DNA from: an uncultured Opitutia bacterium
Lineage (GTDB): Bacteria > Verrucomicrobiota > Verrucomicrobiia > Opitutales > Opitutaceae
Length of the DNA stretch: 45,495 bases
Direction: 5' to 3'
Assembly: GCA_903919985.1 (NCBI GenBank)
Contig: CAIXKG010000160.1
Span: 1-45,495 of the forward strand
Under the pieces are notes generated by a model. The model worked only from the letters and a program-made list of their open reading frames with translations. It did no database searches and was not told the origin of the DNA. The position numbers and the translations under genes are program-made. Shown here in pieces: positions 25,825-34,646 of this stretch (position 1 is the first letter of the stretch; every line of letters starts with the position of its first letter).

Positions 25825-27090
25825 TCAAAGTACGTACGGCAAAGGGAAACGGCGCATGAGTGCCTCCGCGCGTTTCGTGGCGGCGTCCAACGCGGCGGCT
25901 TCGCCCGGTGTGCCGATCGCAGGTAGCACGAGATGGATGCACGCGGCGATTTCGTCCATGTCGGCTTCAAGCAAACCTCGGGTCGTGACGGCGGGCGTGC
26001 CGAGACGGATTCCGGAAGCCTGAAACGGCGAGCGCGTTTCGTAGGGGACCGTGTTCTTGTTGCAGGTGATATGGGCGAGATCGAGCGTCTCCTGCGCCTT
26101 CTTGGCCGTGAGTTCGGGCAGATTCCCGCGCAGATCGACGAGGAACAGGTGGTTGTCGGTGCCGCCCGTGAGAATTTTATAGCCGCGCCCGGTCATCGCC
26201 GCAGCTAGGGCGCGGGAGTTTTTGATGACCTGTGCCGAGTAGGTTTTGAATTCGGGCTTCAGGCACTCGGCGAAACAGACCGCCTTCGCGGCGATCACGT
26301 GCATCAACGGTCCGCCCTGCGCACCGGGGAAGACCGCGGAATCGATGGACTTGGCGTGCGCCGATTTGCAGAGCACCAGTCCGCCACGCGGACCACGCAG
26401 AGTTTTGTGTGTGGTGGTGGTGACGAAATCGGCGTGCGGCACGGGGGAGGGATGTTCGCCGGCGGCAACCAGTCCGGCGATGTGCGCGATATCGGCGAAG
26501 AGCAGTGCACCGACGCTCCGGGCGATCTCGCCCATACGCGCGAAATCGATGACGCGGGAATAGGCGCTGGCGCCGACGGTGATCATCTTCGGACGCTCGC
26601 GCTCCGCGGTCGCCGCGAGTTCATCGTAGTCGATCAAGCCGGTGTCCGCGCGCACGCCGTATTGGACGAAGTTATAGAGTTTGCCGGAGAAATTCGCGGG
26701 ATTGCCGTGCGTGAGGTGCCCGCCGTGGCTCAGGTTCATGCCCAGAATCTTGTCGCCGGGCTGAAGACAAGACGTGTAAACGGCAAAGTTCGCTTGCGAG
26801 CCCGAGTGGGGCTGAACGTTGGCGTGATCGGCGCCGAAAAGTTTTTTCGCGCGGTCGATGGCGAGCTGTTCGACTTTGTCGACGAATTCGCAGCCGCCAT
26901 ACCAGCGTTTGCCGGGGTAGCCTTCGGCGTATTTGTTCGTGAGCACGCTACCTTGGGCCTGCATGACGGCCGGATAGGTGAAATTTTCCGAGGCAATGAG
27001 CTCGATGTGGCTCTGCTGGCGGGCGAACTCGGCCGCGATGGCCGAATAAATTTCTGGATCGAGCGCGGTAAGCGGCGAGGAGTTCAGCAT
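25825..27090 (-). CDS. glyA: Serine hydroxymethyltransferase
   Basis: GlyA converts serine and tetrahydrofolate to glycine and 5,10-methylene-tetrahydrofolate, the main source of one-carbon units. The 421-residue protein is full length. It shows [10 protein letters not shown] (29-38), [21 protein letters not shown], the [10 protein letters not shown] segment and the cofactor Asp in [19 protein letters not shown]. The PLP lysine is Lys229 in [14 protein letters not shown], and the late [20 protein letters not shown] follows. The start is the ATG at 27090; nine upstream codons in the open frame are not needed. Neighbours on the same strand include purD, which uses one-carbon-linked chemistry in purines, but other genes separate them. 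No glycine riboswitch was recognised in the 296-bp leader. Confidence 0.97.
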   Translation of the reverse strand: MLNSSPLTALDPEIYSAIAAEFARQQSHIELIASENFTYPAVMQAQGSVLTNKYAEGYPGKRWYGGCEFVDKVEQLAIDRAKKLFGADHANVQPHSGSQANFAVYTSCLQPGDKILGMNLSHGGHLTHGNPANFSGKLYNFVQYGVRADTGLIDYDELAATAERERPKMITVGASAYSRVIDFARMGEIARSVGALLFADIAHIAGLVAAGEHPSPVPHADFVTTTTHKTLRGPRGGLVLCKSAHAKSIDSAVFPGAQGGPLMHVIAAKAVCFAECLKPEFKTYSAQVIKNSRALAAAMTGRGYKILTGGTDNHLFLVDLRGNLPELTAKKAQETLDLAHITCNKNTVPYETRSPFQASGIRLGTPAVTTRGLLEADMDEIAACIHLVLPAIGTPGEAAALDAATKRAEALMRRFPLPYVL

Positions 27091-27386
27091 GGCGGGAAAG
27101 CAGTCACGCTCACGCAAACGCGGGCCGACGCAAAGATTTTTTTGGCCGGTGAACGGTTGCGGTGCAGCCGCTCGATTGCACCCCGTGGGCCAAATTCGCT
27201 GCTGACCAATCGAGGCCTGAAGCCCGGCCTGCGCGCCACGTTCGCAAGACGGAATCGATCCGGCCGATATCGTTGGGCGGGGGAGAAAGTCGTCGGACTT
27301 TTGGCCACAACGAGGCCCAGGGAATTCGTCTCCGGCGTCGGCCCCGGTGGGATTTTGGACCGCCGTGGGGTCGAAATCCGATGCCT

Positions 27387-27866
27387 TTACTTCATCTGCT
27401 TGCGGATAAATTCCACCAGACTTGGGATGGCTTCGACCATTTCGTCGCGCGCTGTTTCGTAATGCTTAAGCGATCCGCCGAAGGGATCCGCGATTTCAAT
27501 GTCGGCCGGCGGCGGCATGAACTCACGAAAAAGATAAACGTGGCGTGGCGTGGGACTGAGACCTGCCTGCAGCATGGTCCGGTGCGACTCCGTCATGCCT
27601 AGGACAAGGCGCGCGTTTTTCACGAGGTCTTCGGTTGCCGGACGACTCCGGTATCCAGAAATATCAAGGCCCACTTTTTTCAGCGCGGTGACGGAATTCT
27701 GGCTGACCGTATCGCCTTTGCCGCCGGCGACCGAAGCCGACAGAACCTTCAGGGAACGAAGCGGCGGCGGCTGGGCAGAAAGAGCGTGTTGAAGAAGCGC
27801 CGCCGCCATTGGACTGCGGCAAATGTTGGCCGTGCAAACAACGAGGATGTAATCGAACTCGGGCAT
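27387..27866 (-). CDS. Low-molecular-weight protein-tyrosine-phosphatase family protein
   Basis: This is a 159-residue phosphatase of the LMW-PTP/ArsC-like family. The N-terminal P-loop is [12 protein letters not shown], a C-X5-R motif with nucleophile Cys11 and Arg17. The general-acid Asp lies in DPFGGS (Asp127), and a following Tyr completes the active site. Members dephosphorylate protein tyrosine (often in exopolysaccharide control) or protein arginine (YwlE-like). CTANICRSP resembles both branches, so the substrate is open. The ATG at 27866 is chosen over an upstream one because the catalytic loop then starts at residue 9, as in relatives. The preceding gene encodes a secreted protein 51 bp upstream. 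Confidence 0.9.
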   Translation of the reverse strand: MPEFDYILVVCTANICRSPMAAALLQHALSAQPPPLRSLKVLSASVAGGKGDTVSQNSVTALKKVGLDISGYRSRPATEDLVKNARLVLGMTESHRTMLQAGLSPTPRHVYLFREFMPPPADIEIADPFGGSLKHYETARDEMVEAIPSLVEFIRKQMK

Positions 27867-27917
27867 CTGCGAGTAGGACAAGAAGCGATTTGTCCGGAAA
27901 TGCAATCCGGGTGAAAT

Positions 27918-28580
27918 TCAAATCCGTTTGAGCGCCAGAAGGGCCCGGTGGAGATGCACCGCCCGCTGCAATACCGGATCGGTCAACGGTGGCGGACTGG
28001 GTTGAGCGGCTGGCGCAGCGGCGGGTTCGGCGTTTTCGCGCACCGCCGGGCTGGGCCGCGGAGGATTATCCGATGATGTCTCGGATTTTCGCTCGCGGGC
28101 GAGTTTGGCCTCGTCGTTGCGCACTTTTTCCACCGGTGCATAAACCAGCCGGTCCAGCGCAATCCCACTTTCGGCCGCGTCGTACGCGGTGCGTTCCACG
28201 GCGGCTTCCACCGCGACGGCAATGTCGGGCGCGAAGCCGGCGGCCGCCGCGCCAAGCAGGATGATTCCGGGTGACGCATCACGGCGGGAGAGGACGGCCA
28301 GAACCGCTGCGCTTGTCTCGGCGTTGGCGAGGATGAAAACGGGCGAGCGCGGAGCGGCGTGAAATTTTATCCAGCCCGAGAGCGCGGTCGCGGCCGCGGC
28401 GTCAGCGCGGGTAAAACGAAGATCTAGCACGCAGGACTGGCCAGCTTGGGCCGCGGGTGCGGGAAGGTCGCCCGGCAGTTCGTGGGCCCGATAATATAAG
28501 AGGCCGGAACCGAGATCGCCCGTGAAAGGCGCGGCGTGTCCGGCGCTGATAATGAGGACAAGAAATAGGAGGCGTATCAT
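27918..28580 (-). CDS. Secreted protein of unknown function
   Basis: This is a 220-residue protein that begins with a short Sec signal peptide (MIRLLFLVLIISAGHAA, cleavage likely after Ala17). The middle has an alpha/beta-like pattern with VLDLRF, PVFILAN and GIILLGAAAAGF strands, resembling a small Rossmann-type or protease-like fold, but I recognise no motif. The last third is low-complexity, rich in Pro, Ala and Glu, ending in a short helix (LQRAVHLHRALLALKRI). It is probably periplasmic. It is followed after 51 bp by the phosphatase gene and may be in one operon with it; purD lies upstream. Confidence 0.7.
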   Translation of the reverse strand: MIRLLFLVLIISAGHAAPFTGDLGSGLLYYRAHELPGDLPAPAAQAGQSCVLDLRFTRADAAAATALSGWIKFHAAPRSPVFILANAETSAAVLAVLSRRDASPGIILLGAAAAGFAPDIAVAVEAAVERTAYDAAESGIALDRLVYAPVEKVRNDEAKLARERKSETSSDNPPRPSPAVRENAEPAAAPAAQPSPPPLTDPVLQRAVHLHRALLALKRI

Positions 28581-28604
28581 GGTTCGAAAAGGGCCGACTC
28601 GTCG

Positions 28605-28799
28605 TCAGCGATAAAACAACGTTTGCGGCGGGGCGCGATGCGGCGCCGCTCTGCGGTGCGGGGTTTGCGTTGAGCGGAGGTGCCGCGCTTGGATTTGGGG
28701 TTCGGCGCTCCGGTCGGCTTCGCTCGCGGCGGGCGAGGCGATCCACGCGAAAATACCGACGGTGACGGGACTCGCAGCGTTGACCGCGTCGATCACCAC
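28605..28799 (-). CDS. Possible small membrane peptide, uncertain
   Basis: Within the 278-bp purD-secreted protein gap, a minus-strand frame can encode about 64 residues from GTG 28799 (or 28796). It has one hydrophobic segment (NAASPVTVGIFAWIASPAAS) and then a basic, Pro-rich tail ending QTLFYR. Third codon positions are GC-rich in the first half. There is no recognised family and no clear Shine-Dalgarno sequence. It may be real or a chance frame in GC-rich DNA. Confidence 0.28.
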   Translation of the reverse strand: MVIDAVNAASPVTVGIFAWIASPAASEADRSAEPQIQARHLRSTQTPHRRAAPHRAPPQTLFYR

Positions 28800-28858
28800 G
28801 ACTTTCGAGCGTCCCTTCGAGGGTGCTTTTTTTCTACCCCAGGATTTGCGCGGTCTCG

Positions 28859-30166
28859 TCACGGCGCGATACGCTTCAGCTGTCGCGCGCCGATGTCGCG
28901 CCGAAAATATTTGGAGGCACACTGGACCTGTTCGCACGCGGCGTAAGCGCGATCGGCGGCAACGCGCAACGTGGAAGCGAAGGCAGTGACCCCGAGCACG
29001 CGGCCACCGTTGGTGACGATTTCACCCGCGGCATTTTTCGTCGTGCCCGCGTGGTAAATCGTGGTGCCGGCCGGTAAGGCAGCGGAGTCGGGTAGGGTGA
29101 TGACGTCGCCCTTTGGATAGGTATCGGGATAACCGCGCGCCGCGATCACCACGCACAACCCGTGGTCGGGACGGACGGCCAATTCAATTTCTCGGAGGTG
29201 ATCGGTCGCCGCCGCCCACAATAGCTTCAGCAAATCCGTTTCGAGGCGGGGCAGCACGACCTGGGTCTCGGGATCGCCGAAGCGGGTGTTGTATTCGATT
29301 ACGCTTGGACCTTTGTCCGTCAGCATGACGCCGATGAAGAGCGTGCCGCGAAAGACCATCCCCTCCTTGGCGATGGCCTCGACCGACGGACGGACGATTT
29401 CGCGGTCGATGCGCTCGAGCATTTCCGGTGTGACGACCTCGGCGGGCGAGTACGTGCCCATACCGCCTGTGTTCGGTCCGGCATCGCCGTCGCCGATACG
29501 TTTGTGATCCTGCGAGGTTGGGAGGATGATGTAGTCGCGGCCCGAGACAACGACGAGGATCGAGGTTTCCTCCCCGTACATCCAGTCCTCGATGAGAACT
29601 TTGCGGCCCGCATCGCCGAAGCGCGTGCCGTAAAGCATATCGCGCACGATGCTCTCGGCCTCCCGGAGGTCCCGGGAGATGACCACACCTTTGCCCGCGG
29701 CAAGGCCATCGGCCTTGATCACGATCGGCAACATCCGCGATCGCAGGTAGAGGACGGCCTGGATGATTTCCCGGTCGTTGAAAACCGCCGCCGGTGCGGT
29801 GGGAATATGGTATTTGAGCAGTAGCTGCTTGGTGAAAACCTTGGAAGCCTCCAGTCGCGCGCCATCGGCGGTCGGGCCGTAAACGGGAATGCCGGCGGCG
29901 ATGAGCAGGTCGGCCAGCCCGAGCGCGAGCGGGGCCTCTGGTCCGATGACGACAAACTGAATTTTTTCCTGCTGGGCGAGGGCGACGAGTCCGAGAATGT
30001 CATCGGCAGCGACGGGAAAACACGCCACCTCCGCAGCGATGCCGGCATTGCCGGGGGCGCAGATCACGCGCGGTTTGCCGGGCGAGGCGACGAGGCAGCG
30101 AACGAGGGTGTGTTCACGTCCGCCCGCGCCGACGACGAGGATGGAGGCAGGTAGTGGTTCTCTCAC
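28859..30166 (-). CDS. purD: Phosphoribosylamine-glycine ligase (GAR synthetase)
   Basis: PurD ligates glycine to phosphoribosylamine using ATP in the second step of purine synthesis. The ATP-grasp protein starts near GTG 30166 with the N-terminal ILVVGAGGREHTLVRCL, followed by APGNAGIA and FVVIGPEAPLALGLAD. The ATP-grasp core has KADGLAAGKGVVI, the DHKRIGDGDAGPNTGGMGTY loop and EYNTRFGDPETQVVLPRL; all are diagnostic. At 435 residues it matches the family. A TTG at 30202 could add 12 residues with no family support. It lies on the same strand as the LOG-like gene upstream (124 bp gap) and the secreted protein downstream. Confidence 0.95.
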   Translation of the reverse strand: MREPLPASILVVGAGGREHTLVRCLVASPGKPRVICAPGNAGIAAEVACFPVAADDILGLVALAQQEKIQFVVIGPEAPLALGLADLLIAAGIPVYGPTADGARLEASKVFTKQLLLKYHIPTAPAAVFNDREIIQAVLYLRSRMLPIVIKADGLAAGKGVVISRDLREAESIVRDMLYGTRFGDAGRKVLIEDWMYGEETSILVVVSGRDYIILPTSQDHKRIGDGDAGPNTGGMGTYSPAEVVTPEMLERIDREIVRPSVEAIAKEGMVFRGTLFIGVMLTDKGPSVIEYNTRFGDPETQVVLPRLETDLLKLLWAAATDHLREIELAVRPDHGLCVVIAARGYPDTYPKGDVITLPDSAALPAGTTIYHAGTTKNAAGEIVTNGGRVLGVTAFASTLRVAADRAYAACEQVQCASKYFRRDIGARQLKRIAP

Positions 30167-30290
30167 GCTTCGAAAAAATTCAGACGTAGGCTCAAGAAGC
30201 AAGGACTAGTCCTGTCACCTATTTTCTGAGGAGCGCATCCGTGTCGGTCCGTGCGCTGATCTTCGGGCGGAGGGTAATTCGGAACGGCTC

Positions 30291-32198
30291 CTACAGCACC
30301 TGTAATTTTTTCCGGTAGAATGCGATGACTTCGGCGGGGTCGTCGGTGAACAAGATGTAGTCGGCGATCCACGCGGGCGCGCGTTTGGTGCGGATCATTT
30401 CTTTGATTTGCTTCCGCAGGTCGCCCCAGAAGCGCGCGTTGAAAAATACGTAGGGCGTGCGCGGACGGATGCCGAGCTTCAGGTTGCACATCTCGAAGCC
30501 GATTTCCTCGAGTGTGCCGACGCCACCGACGTTGAAGATGCAGAAATCCGCCGCCTCAAACCATTTTTGGCGAAAGTGCCGCGACGCTTCCTGGAACGTG
30601 TTGAAAAAATCCACGCCGAGCTCCGGAGGTTGCGCCTCGAGTTCGAGGAAGCACGCCCCTGTGAGGGCCCCTTTCGTGCGGGCGAGGTCGGTGGCGAGCC
30701 GCATGACGCCGCCGCCGCCGCCCGTGAGCACGCCGATGTTTGAGCCGATGAAGCCGTGCAGCTGCTCGACCAGGCCGGTGATGCGATCGGTGTCGGCTTT
30801 TTCGAGGCCGATGGCCGAGCCGTAAAATGCGACGATGGTGGTCTCCTGGAATTTTCGCGCGAGCTCCTCGCGCACGAAGAAGCCATGGTCCTTCTTATAG
30901 ACGTGGGCGTAGAGTTCCTTGGTGGTCTCGTCGTACCAGTAAACCTGCACGCCGATGGCGTCGAAGGTGTCGAGACGCGCGTGGGCATTGCTGGAAAGAA
31001 AATAACCATGGGTGCGCGAGGCCTTGCGGAAAATGATCCGCTTGAGCTTCACGTCGCCGATGCGCGTAAGCAGTTCGATGTGCTCGAGCAGATCAGGAAA
31101 ATAGTCGACGATGAGCGTGTCGGCGTCGGCCGGGGCCGCGTCGAGCGCCTGGATCATGGTGCGGCTGCCGATTGGGCACGCTTCGCCTTCGAGGAATTTC
31201 CTGAGGTCCTCGTTGGCGCGGACGATCAGGCTGCGGTTTTCCATCGAGCCGCTCTGGCCGCGGACGGTGATCTTGGTTTTCGGATGGGCTTCGGCGGTTT
31301 CGCGTGGCGGGTTGTCGTCGAGGCACTTGAAAATTCCGGACGCGGTGCCGAGGAGGCGCTGGCGCTTTTTCGCGAGCGTTTTGAACTCGGGGTCGGTGAA
31401 CGGTGGCGCGCGGAAAATATCGACCGACACCATCGGATTCACCACGGGCTGGTCGCCGGTGTTGTAGATTTCCAGCATGATGTTCGTGCCGAAAGTCTTG
31501 ATTGGATCGAGGAGGATGGCGCTGGTGTGCAGCCCGAAGTTGCCCTCGCCTTGATTGAGGACGACGAAGTGCTCCTTCAGGAACATCGAGCAGCTCGTGA
31601 GGATGCCGGAGTGCGGCGAGATCGTGAGGGGCGAGGCGTCGCGGCGCACCTGAATCTTGTCGATGAAGGCGCGGCCGGCGTTGCCGCTGACGATGTGCTC
31701 GAAATTGATCCGCGAAAGTTTGTTCGAGAGCGTATAACTGACCTGGTGCGGGGTAAGAAAAACGCGCCCGCGCGAGTCGATCGAGATCGTGTTGGGCAGC
31801 TTGATTTCGTTGCCCTTGATGGCATCCCAGATTTCTCCGGTGGAAAGTTTCGCGGCGGTGGGTGCGAGGAAAAGCCGGCCGACGGGGACGCCGGGCCGCA
31901 GAAGTTTTTTCCAGAACGGGGCGTTGGGAAAACTCTGGTCGTAGATGAAGGCCTCGGCGACGAGCACGACACGGTTATTTTCTAGCGCGGGTGGACCTTG
32001 GAGGATCATCTCGATGCCGATACGGGCGAGCGAGCTGCGTTCGGTAAACTTGAGGCATGCGATCTGGGCTTTGATGAAATCGAACTCGAGCGGATTGCGC
32101 GGCCAGAACGCCAGGGTCAACGTGACGCAACGCTCGTCCTTGTTCTTAACAGTCAGAATCTGTCCGTCCTGGCTGGTCCAAAATTGATCGGGGCTCAT
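30291..32198 (-). CDS. Large protein with C-terminal LOG/TIGR00730-like nucleotide-binding domain
   Basis: This 635-residue protein has two parts. The C-terminal ~230 residues resemble the LOG/lysine-decarboxylase-like Rossmann family. They have VAFYGSAIG, GVLTGGGGGVMRLATDLART near residue 488, and NVGGVGTLEEIGFEM near 556, matching the PGGxGTxxE core of LOG proteins (here VGGVGTLEE), which hydrolyse nucleotide 5'-monophosphates. The first ~400 residues match no family I know; they contain beta-rich stretches (IYNTGDQPVVNPMVSVDIF) and a middle alpha/beta segment (LIVDYFPDLLEHIELL). The start is uncertain between the ATGs at 32198 and 32216; the frame is open to 32381. The LOG half may work on a nucleotide substrate, but whether the catalytic Arg and Glu are all in place needs alignment. 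Confidence 0.75.
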   Translation of the reverse strand: MSPDQFWTSQDGQILTVKNKDERCVTLTLAFWPRNPLEFDFIKAQIACLKFTERSSLARIGIEMILQGPPALENNRVVLVAEAFIYDQSFPNAPFWKKLLRPGVPVGRLFLAPTAAKLSTGEIWDAIKGNEIKLPNTISIDSRGRVFLTPHQVSYTLSNKLSRINFEHIVSGNAGRAFIDKIQVRRDASPLTISPHSGILTSCSMFLKEHFVVLNQGEGNFGLHTSAILLDPIKTFGTNIMLEIYNTGDQPVVNPMVSVDIFRAPPFTDPEFKTLAKKRQRLLGTASGIFKCLDDNPPRETAEAHPKTKITVRGQSGSMENRSLIVRANEDLRKFLEGEACPIGSRTMIQALDAAPADADTLIVDYFPDLLEHIELLTRIGDVKLKRIIFRKASRTHGYFLSSNAHARLDTFDAIGVQVYWYDETTKELYAHVYKKDHGFFVREELARKFQETTIVAFYGSAIGLEKADTDRITGLVEQLHGFIGSNIGVLTGGGGGVMRLATDLARTKGALTGACFLELEAQPPELGVDFFNTFQEASRHFRQKWFEAADFCIFNVGGVGTLEEIGFEMCNLKLGIRPRTPYVFFNARFWGDLRKQIKEMIRTKRAPAWIADYILFTDDPAEVIAFYRKKLQVL

Positions 32199-32446
32199 GG
32201 TGAGGACGGGAAGCATTGAAGGGCGCCGCTCGCCAACACAAGCGCGCGGGGACAGGAAAAGGTGCCTCGATCTCGCGCGCGAAGCCGACGAGGCCGATGT
32301 AGTCCGTCGGGGCGGCCGACCGAGCGCGTGGCAGATCGCCTGCCTAATAGGGATTGCATTCCCGGCACGGCAAGGGCACATCCAAAAGTTTTACGGCACA
32401 ATTCAGCCTCCGCCGTTTCCATTCACGTCTCCATCAACAACCACGC

Positions 32447-33235
32447 ATGAAACTGAAATCAGCCCTTACGCTTTCCCTGCTCGCGCTCGGCACGACCGCC
32501 GCGACTCAAGCCCAGGAGGTTAAACTGAACATTCCCGGCGCCCCTGCGGCCGCCGCCCCAGCTGCCGCCCCGGCCGCCGCTGCCGTGACGTTCACCGACG
32601 CCCAACTGCTCGAGGAATTCGGCTGGTTCATGGGTAAGCGCATCGGCCTCTCCGAGCTGAACTTCAGCGCCGCGGAGATCGAGTCCCTGTTGAAGGGAAT
32701 GGGAACCGCCGTCGCTGGTAAAGATTCGCCTTTCGATCTGCCCAAAATCGGTCCGGCCATGGACGATTTCATGAAGAAAAAGCAGGACACCTATCTCGCC
32801 AAATTGAAAGCGGAGAGCCAGGCGCAGAACGTGGCGTTCTTCACCAAGCTCAAGGAAAACAAGAACGTCGTCGAGCTGCCGAGCGGCCTGCGCTACGAAA
32901 TCGTCAAGGCGGGCGATGGCCCGGCGCCGAAGCCGACCGAGACCGTGAAGGTGCACTACACCGGTACGTTGATCGACGGCTCCGTGTTCGATAGCTCCGT
33001 GCAGCGCAATGAGCCCGCGGAATTCCCGCTCGACGGCGTGATCCCCGGCTGGACCGAGGGTCTGCAAAAGATCAGCAAGGGTGGTAAGATCAAACTCTAC
33101 GTTCCCCCTTCGCTCGCTTATGGCGACGACGCCCGCGGCAACATTCCGCCATCATCCACGTTGATTTTCGACGTCGAGATGCTCGACATCAAGCCGACGC
33201 CCGCCGCTCCGGCGATGGCGATGCCGGTTAAATAA
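32447..33235 (+). CDS. FKBP-type peptidyl-prolyl cis-trans isomerase, exported
   Basis: This is a 262-residue periplasmic prolyl isomerase and likely chaperone. A Sec signal (MKLKSALTLSLLALG...TQAQ) is followed by an Ala/Pro-rich linker (25-47) and an N-terminal FkpA-like dimerisation domain (about 50-140, with the GWFMGKRIGLSELNF segment). The FKBP domain spans about 142-248, with VKVHYTGTLIDGSVFDSS, the PLDGVIPGWTEGLQ strand, and YVPPSLAYGDDARGNIPPSSTLIFDVEML. The aromatic and Asp residues of the proline pocket are present. The ATG at 32447 is chosen because the signal peptide then begins at once. An intrinsic terminator follows 30 bp after the stop, so it is probably a monocistronic gene divergent from the LOG-like gene. 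Confidence 0.94.
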   Translation: MKLKSALTLSLLALGTTAATQAQEVKLNIPGAPAAAAPAAAPAAAAVTFTDAQLLEEFGWFMGKRIGLSELNFSAAEIESLLKGMGTAVAGKDSPFDLPKIGPAMDDFMKKKQDTYLAKLKAESQAQNVAFFTKLKENKNVVELPSGLRYEIVKAGDGPAPKPTETVKVHYTGTLIDGSVFDSSVQRNEPAEFPLDGVIPGWTEGLQKISKGGKIKLYVPPSLAYGDDARGNIPPSSTLIFDVEMLDIKPTPAAPAMAMPVK

Positions 33236-33264
33236 TCCGCGCGCTTAGCTTTCGATTCACGCCA

Positions 33265-33299
33265 CCCGCCGCCTAAAAAGCGGCGGGTTTTTTATTTTC
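33265..33299 (+). terminator. Rho-independent terminator after the FKBP gene
   Basis: Stem CCCGCCGC (33265-33272) and GCGGCGGG (33280-33287), a perfect 8-bp hairpin with a 7-nt A-rich loop, followed at once by a TTTTTTATTTT tract. This is the clearest intrinsic terminator in the window. Confidence 0.95.
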
Positions 33300-33780
33300 T
33301 GAGCACGCTATCGTGAGTGCGCCAGCACGCTGACCTGCGGGACACTTTATTCGGGCGGCTTCTCTGGTCCGCACTCCCGGCGCCCTGTAAGTCGCCAGCA
33401 AGCTGACGCCGCTCGCTCCGCCGAAGATCGTTCACTCGTGCAGCGTACGCACCTCGATCGAGCGTGACGAACCCAGGCAGTATTCTTCCTGCCGTTGACG
33501 AGAGCAAATGCCCCGCGGGGCCGAAGGAATTGGGCGCGCAGATAATGGCTAGTGCGAAGCAGCGGGCTCGCCAGTTCCTCGTGCCGGGGTTTTCAACGCC
33601 GCGGTCGGGCTGCATAAAAAACGGGCCAGTGTCGGCGCCGTCGGCATGGCGTCGCAAAGATTCCGCGTCGCAAGCGAGTGCCGACATCGAGCTGAACGTG
33701 TCGCGGAGCGTATGGCTCTGAAGCGACAATTCTGATGCCGCTAGGTTTTCTAGCGGGCTATTCCCCTCTCTAGGCGGAAG
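33300..33780. other. 481-bp gap between FKBP terminator and tRNA-Phe
   Basis: There is no supported gene. An 85-codon plus-strand frame (33464-33721) has no recognised motif and modest codon bias; a minus-strand frame here is a shadow. The segments GCCAGCACGCTGAC (33319-33332) and GCCAGCAAGCTGAC (33393-33406) are near-repeats. A hairpin lies at 33738-33756. I found no second copy of the tRNA 3' end, so there is no sign of an integrated element. Confidence 0.5.
33738..33756 (-). terminator. Hairpin downstream of tRNA-Phe
   Basis: CCGCTAG (33738-33744) and CTAGCGG (33750-33756) form a perfect 7-bp stem with a 5-nt loop, 25 bp past the tRNA 3' end on the minus strand. No T-tract follows. It may mark the 3' end of the precursor or be a processing/stability element. 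Confidence 0.4.
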
Positions 33781-33856
33781 TGGTGGCAAGACTCGGAATC
33801 GAACCGAGGACACGTTGATTTTCAGTCAACTGCTCTACCAACTGAGCTATCTTGCC
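33781..33856 (-). tRNA. tRNA-Phe (anticodon GAA), CCA encoded
   Basis: The minus-strand 76-nt gene begins GGCAAGATAGCTCAGTTGG and ends GTCTTGCCACCA. The acceptor stem GGCAAGA pairs with TCTTGCC, the discriminator is A and CCA is encoded. The anticodon loop is CTGAAAA, giving GAA for Phe. The T-loop GGTTCGATTCC is canonical. Plus- and minus-strand ORFs overlapping this gene (for example one containing KIAQLVEQLTENQ) are artefacts of the tRNA. Confidence 0.98.
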
Positions 33857-33957
33857 GTCACGTGAGCGGTCAGAGAAAAGGATGCGCTTCTCCGGCGTCA
33901 ACGGGAATCTCGGACGGGCACGGAATCCGGTCGGTGCCCGCGAAACTCGCAAATTAA

Positions 33958-34019
33958 CGCTAAATTCGGACCGGCCGAGAACTCGGTTTTATGTTTAGCG
34001 CATTTTGGCGTGTTTAGCG
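33958..34019. promoter_or_regulatory. Cluster of TTTAGCG motifs upstream of the SET gene
   Basis: TGTTTAGCG occurs twice in direct orientation (33992-34000 and 34011-34019, 19 bp apart), and the reverse complement CGCTAAA lies at 33958-33964. Two direct and one inverted copy within about 60 bp, 45-107 bp upstream of the SET start, look like an operator or repeated binding site. No factor can be named. Confidence 0.35.
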
Positions 34020-34064
34020 GGCCACGGTCTGACGGGACCGAGCGAAAGATTTGGCGTGCTGGAG

Positions 34065-34646
34065 ATGAGGATTGAGCGCCGCGGGAATGGGCGCTCCGTA
34101 TCGGGTCTGAAAACCATTCGAACTCCAGCGACACGGCCAGCGGCGAAATCCCGATGGGTCGTGGCCCAGCGTTCCCTGATTCACGGACGCGGCGTATACG
34201 CCCGGCTGGCGATTCCCGATGCGACGAAAGTGATCGAATACACCGGCGAGCGCATCACGAAGGCAGAAGCCATGCGGCGGGAAGCACGGCGATTGGAACG
34301 GCAGCGCAGGGGCGGCGATGGCTCCGTCTATATTTTCGACCTAACGCGGCGCTACGATATCGATGGGCGTTCGCGGCAGAATGTGGCGCGGTGGATCAAC
34401 CATTCCTGCACACCCAACTGTCGCGTCGAGGTGATCCGCGGCCGAATCTGGATCTTGGCCCGGCGAGAAATCGGAGCCGGCGAGGAGCTCACCTTTGACT
34501 ATGGTTTCAGCTTCAAGGAATGGCGGCTGCACCCGTGCCGATGTGGAAGTAAACGCTGCGCCGGTTTTATCGTCGGCAGCGGACAACGCTGGCGACTGCG
34601 AAAGGTTCCGAGGTCCGAAAGAAAATTGGTTTTAGGTCCGCAGTAG
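34065..34646 (+). CDS. SET-domain lysine methyltransferase-like protein
   Basis: This is a 193-residue SET-domain protein with all the usual marks. HGRGVYA (40-46) is the SAM-binding start, RWINHSCTPNC (109-119) is the pseudoknot with the NHSC motif, and EELTFDYGF (140-148) carries the catalytic Tyr. A Cys-rich post-SET segment CRCGSKRCAGFI (158-169) resembles the zinc-binding post-SET of eukaryotic histone methyltransferases. Such proteins methylate lysines with SAM. Bacterial members act on chromatin proteins (Chlamydia NUE) or unknown targets. A basic N-terminal tail (about 1-30) could contact nucleic acid or protein. ATG 34065 is the likely start. The gene ends tail to tail with the SNF2 gene, the two stops overlapping by 15 bases. 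Confidence 0.85.
   Translation: MRIERRGNGRSVSGLKTIRTPATRPAAKSRWVVAQRSLIHGRGVYARLAIPDATKVIEYTGERITKAEAMRREARRLERQRRGGDGSVYIFDLTRRYDIDGRSRQNVARWINHSCTPNCRVEVIRGRIWILARREIGAGEELTFDYGFSFKEWRLHPCRCGSKRCAGFIVGSGQRWRLRKVPRSERKLVLGPQ

Noticed and set aside
27084-27310. Short minus-strand frames upstream of glyA
   Set aside because: No motif, overlapping alternatives, and they lie in the probable glyA leader; no riboswitch pattern could be recognised.
30756-31985. 409-codon plus-strand open frame opposite the LOG-like gene
   Set aside because: Antisense to a gene with LOG motifs, no family pattern of its own.
33300-33780. tRNA-Phe 3' side as an integration site
   Set aside because: There is no integrase, no second copy of the tRNA 3' end and no foreign gene in the window; the gap is empty but not mobile-looking.
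33292-33813. Minus-strand 173-codon frame beside tRNA-Phe (SSVRFRVLPPL start)
   Set aside because: The start lies in the tRNA gene and the rest shows no protein features.
33770-33952. Minus-strand frame with KIAQLVEQLTENQRVLGS
   Set aside because: It is a translation of tRNA-Phe; such false proteins are a well-known artefact.
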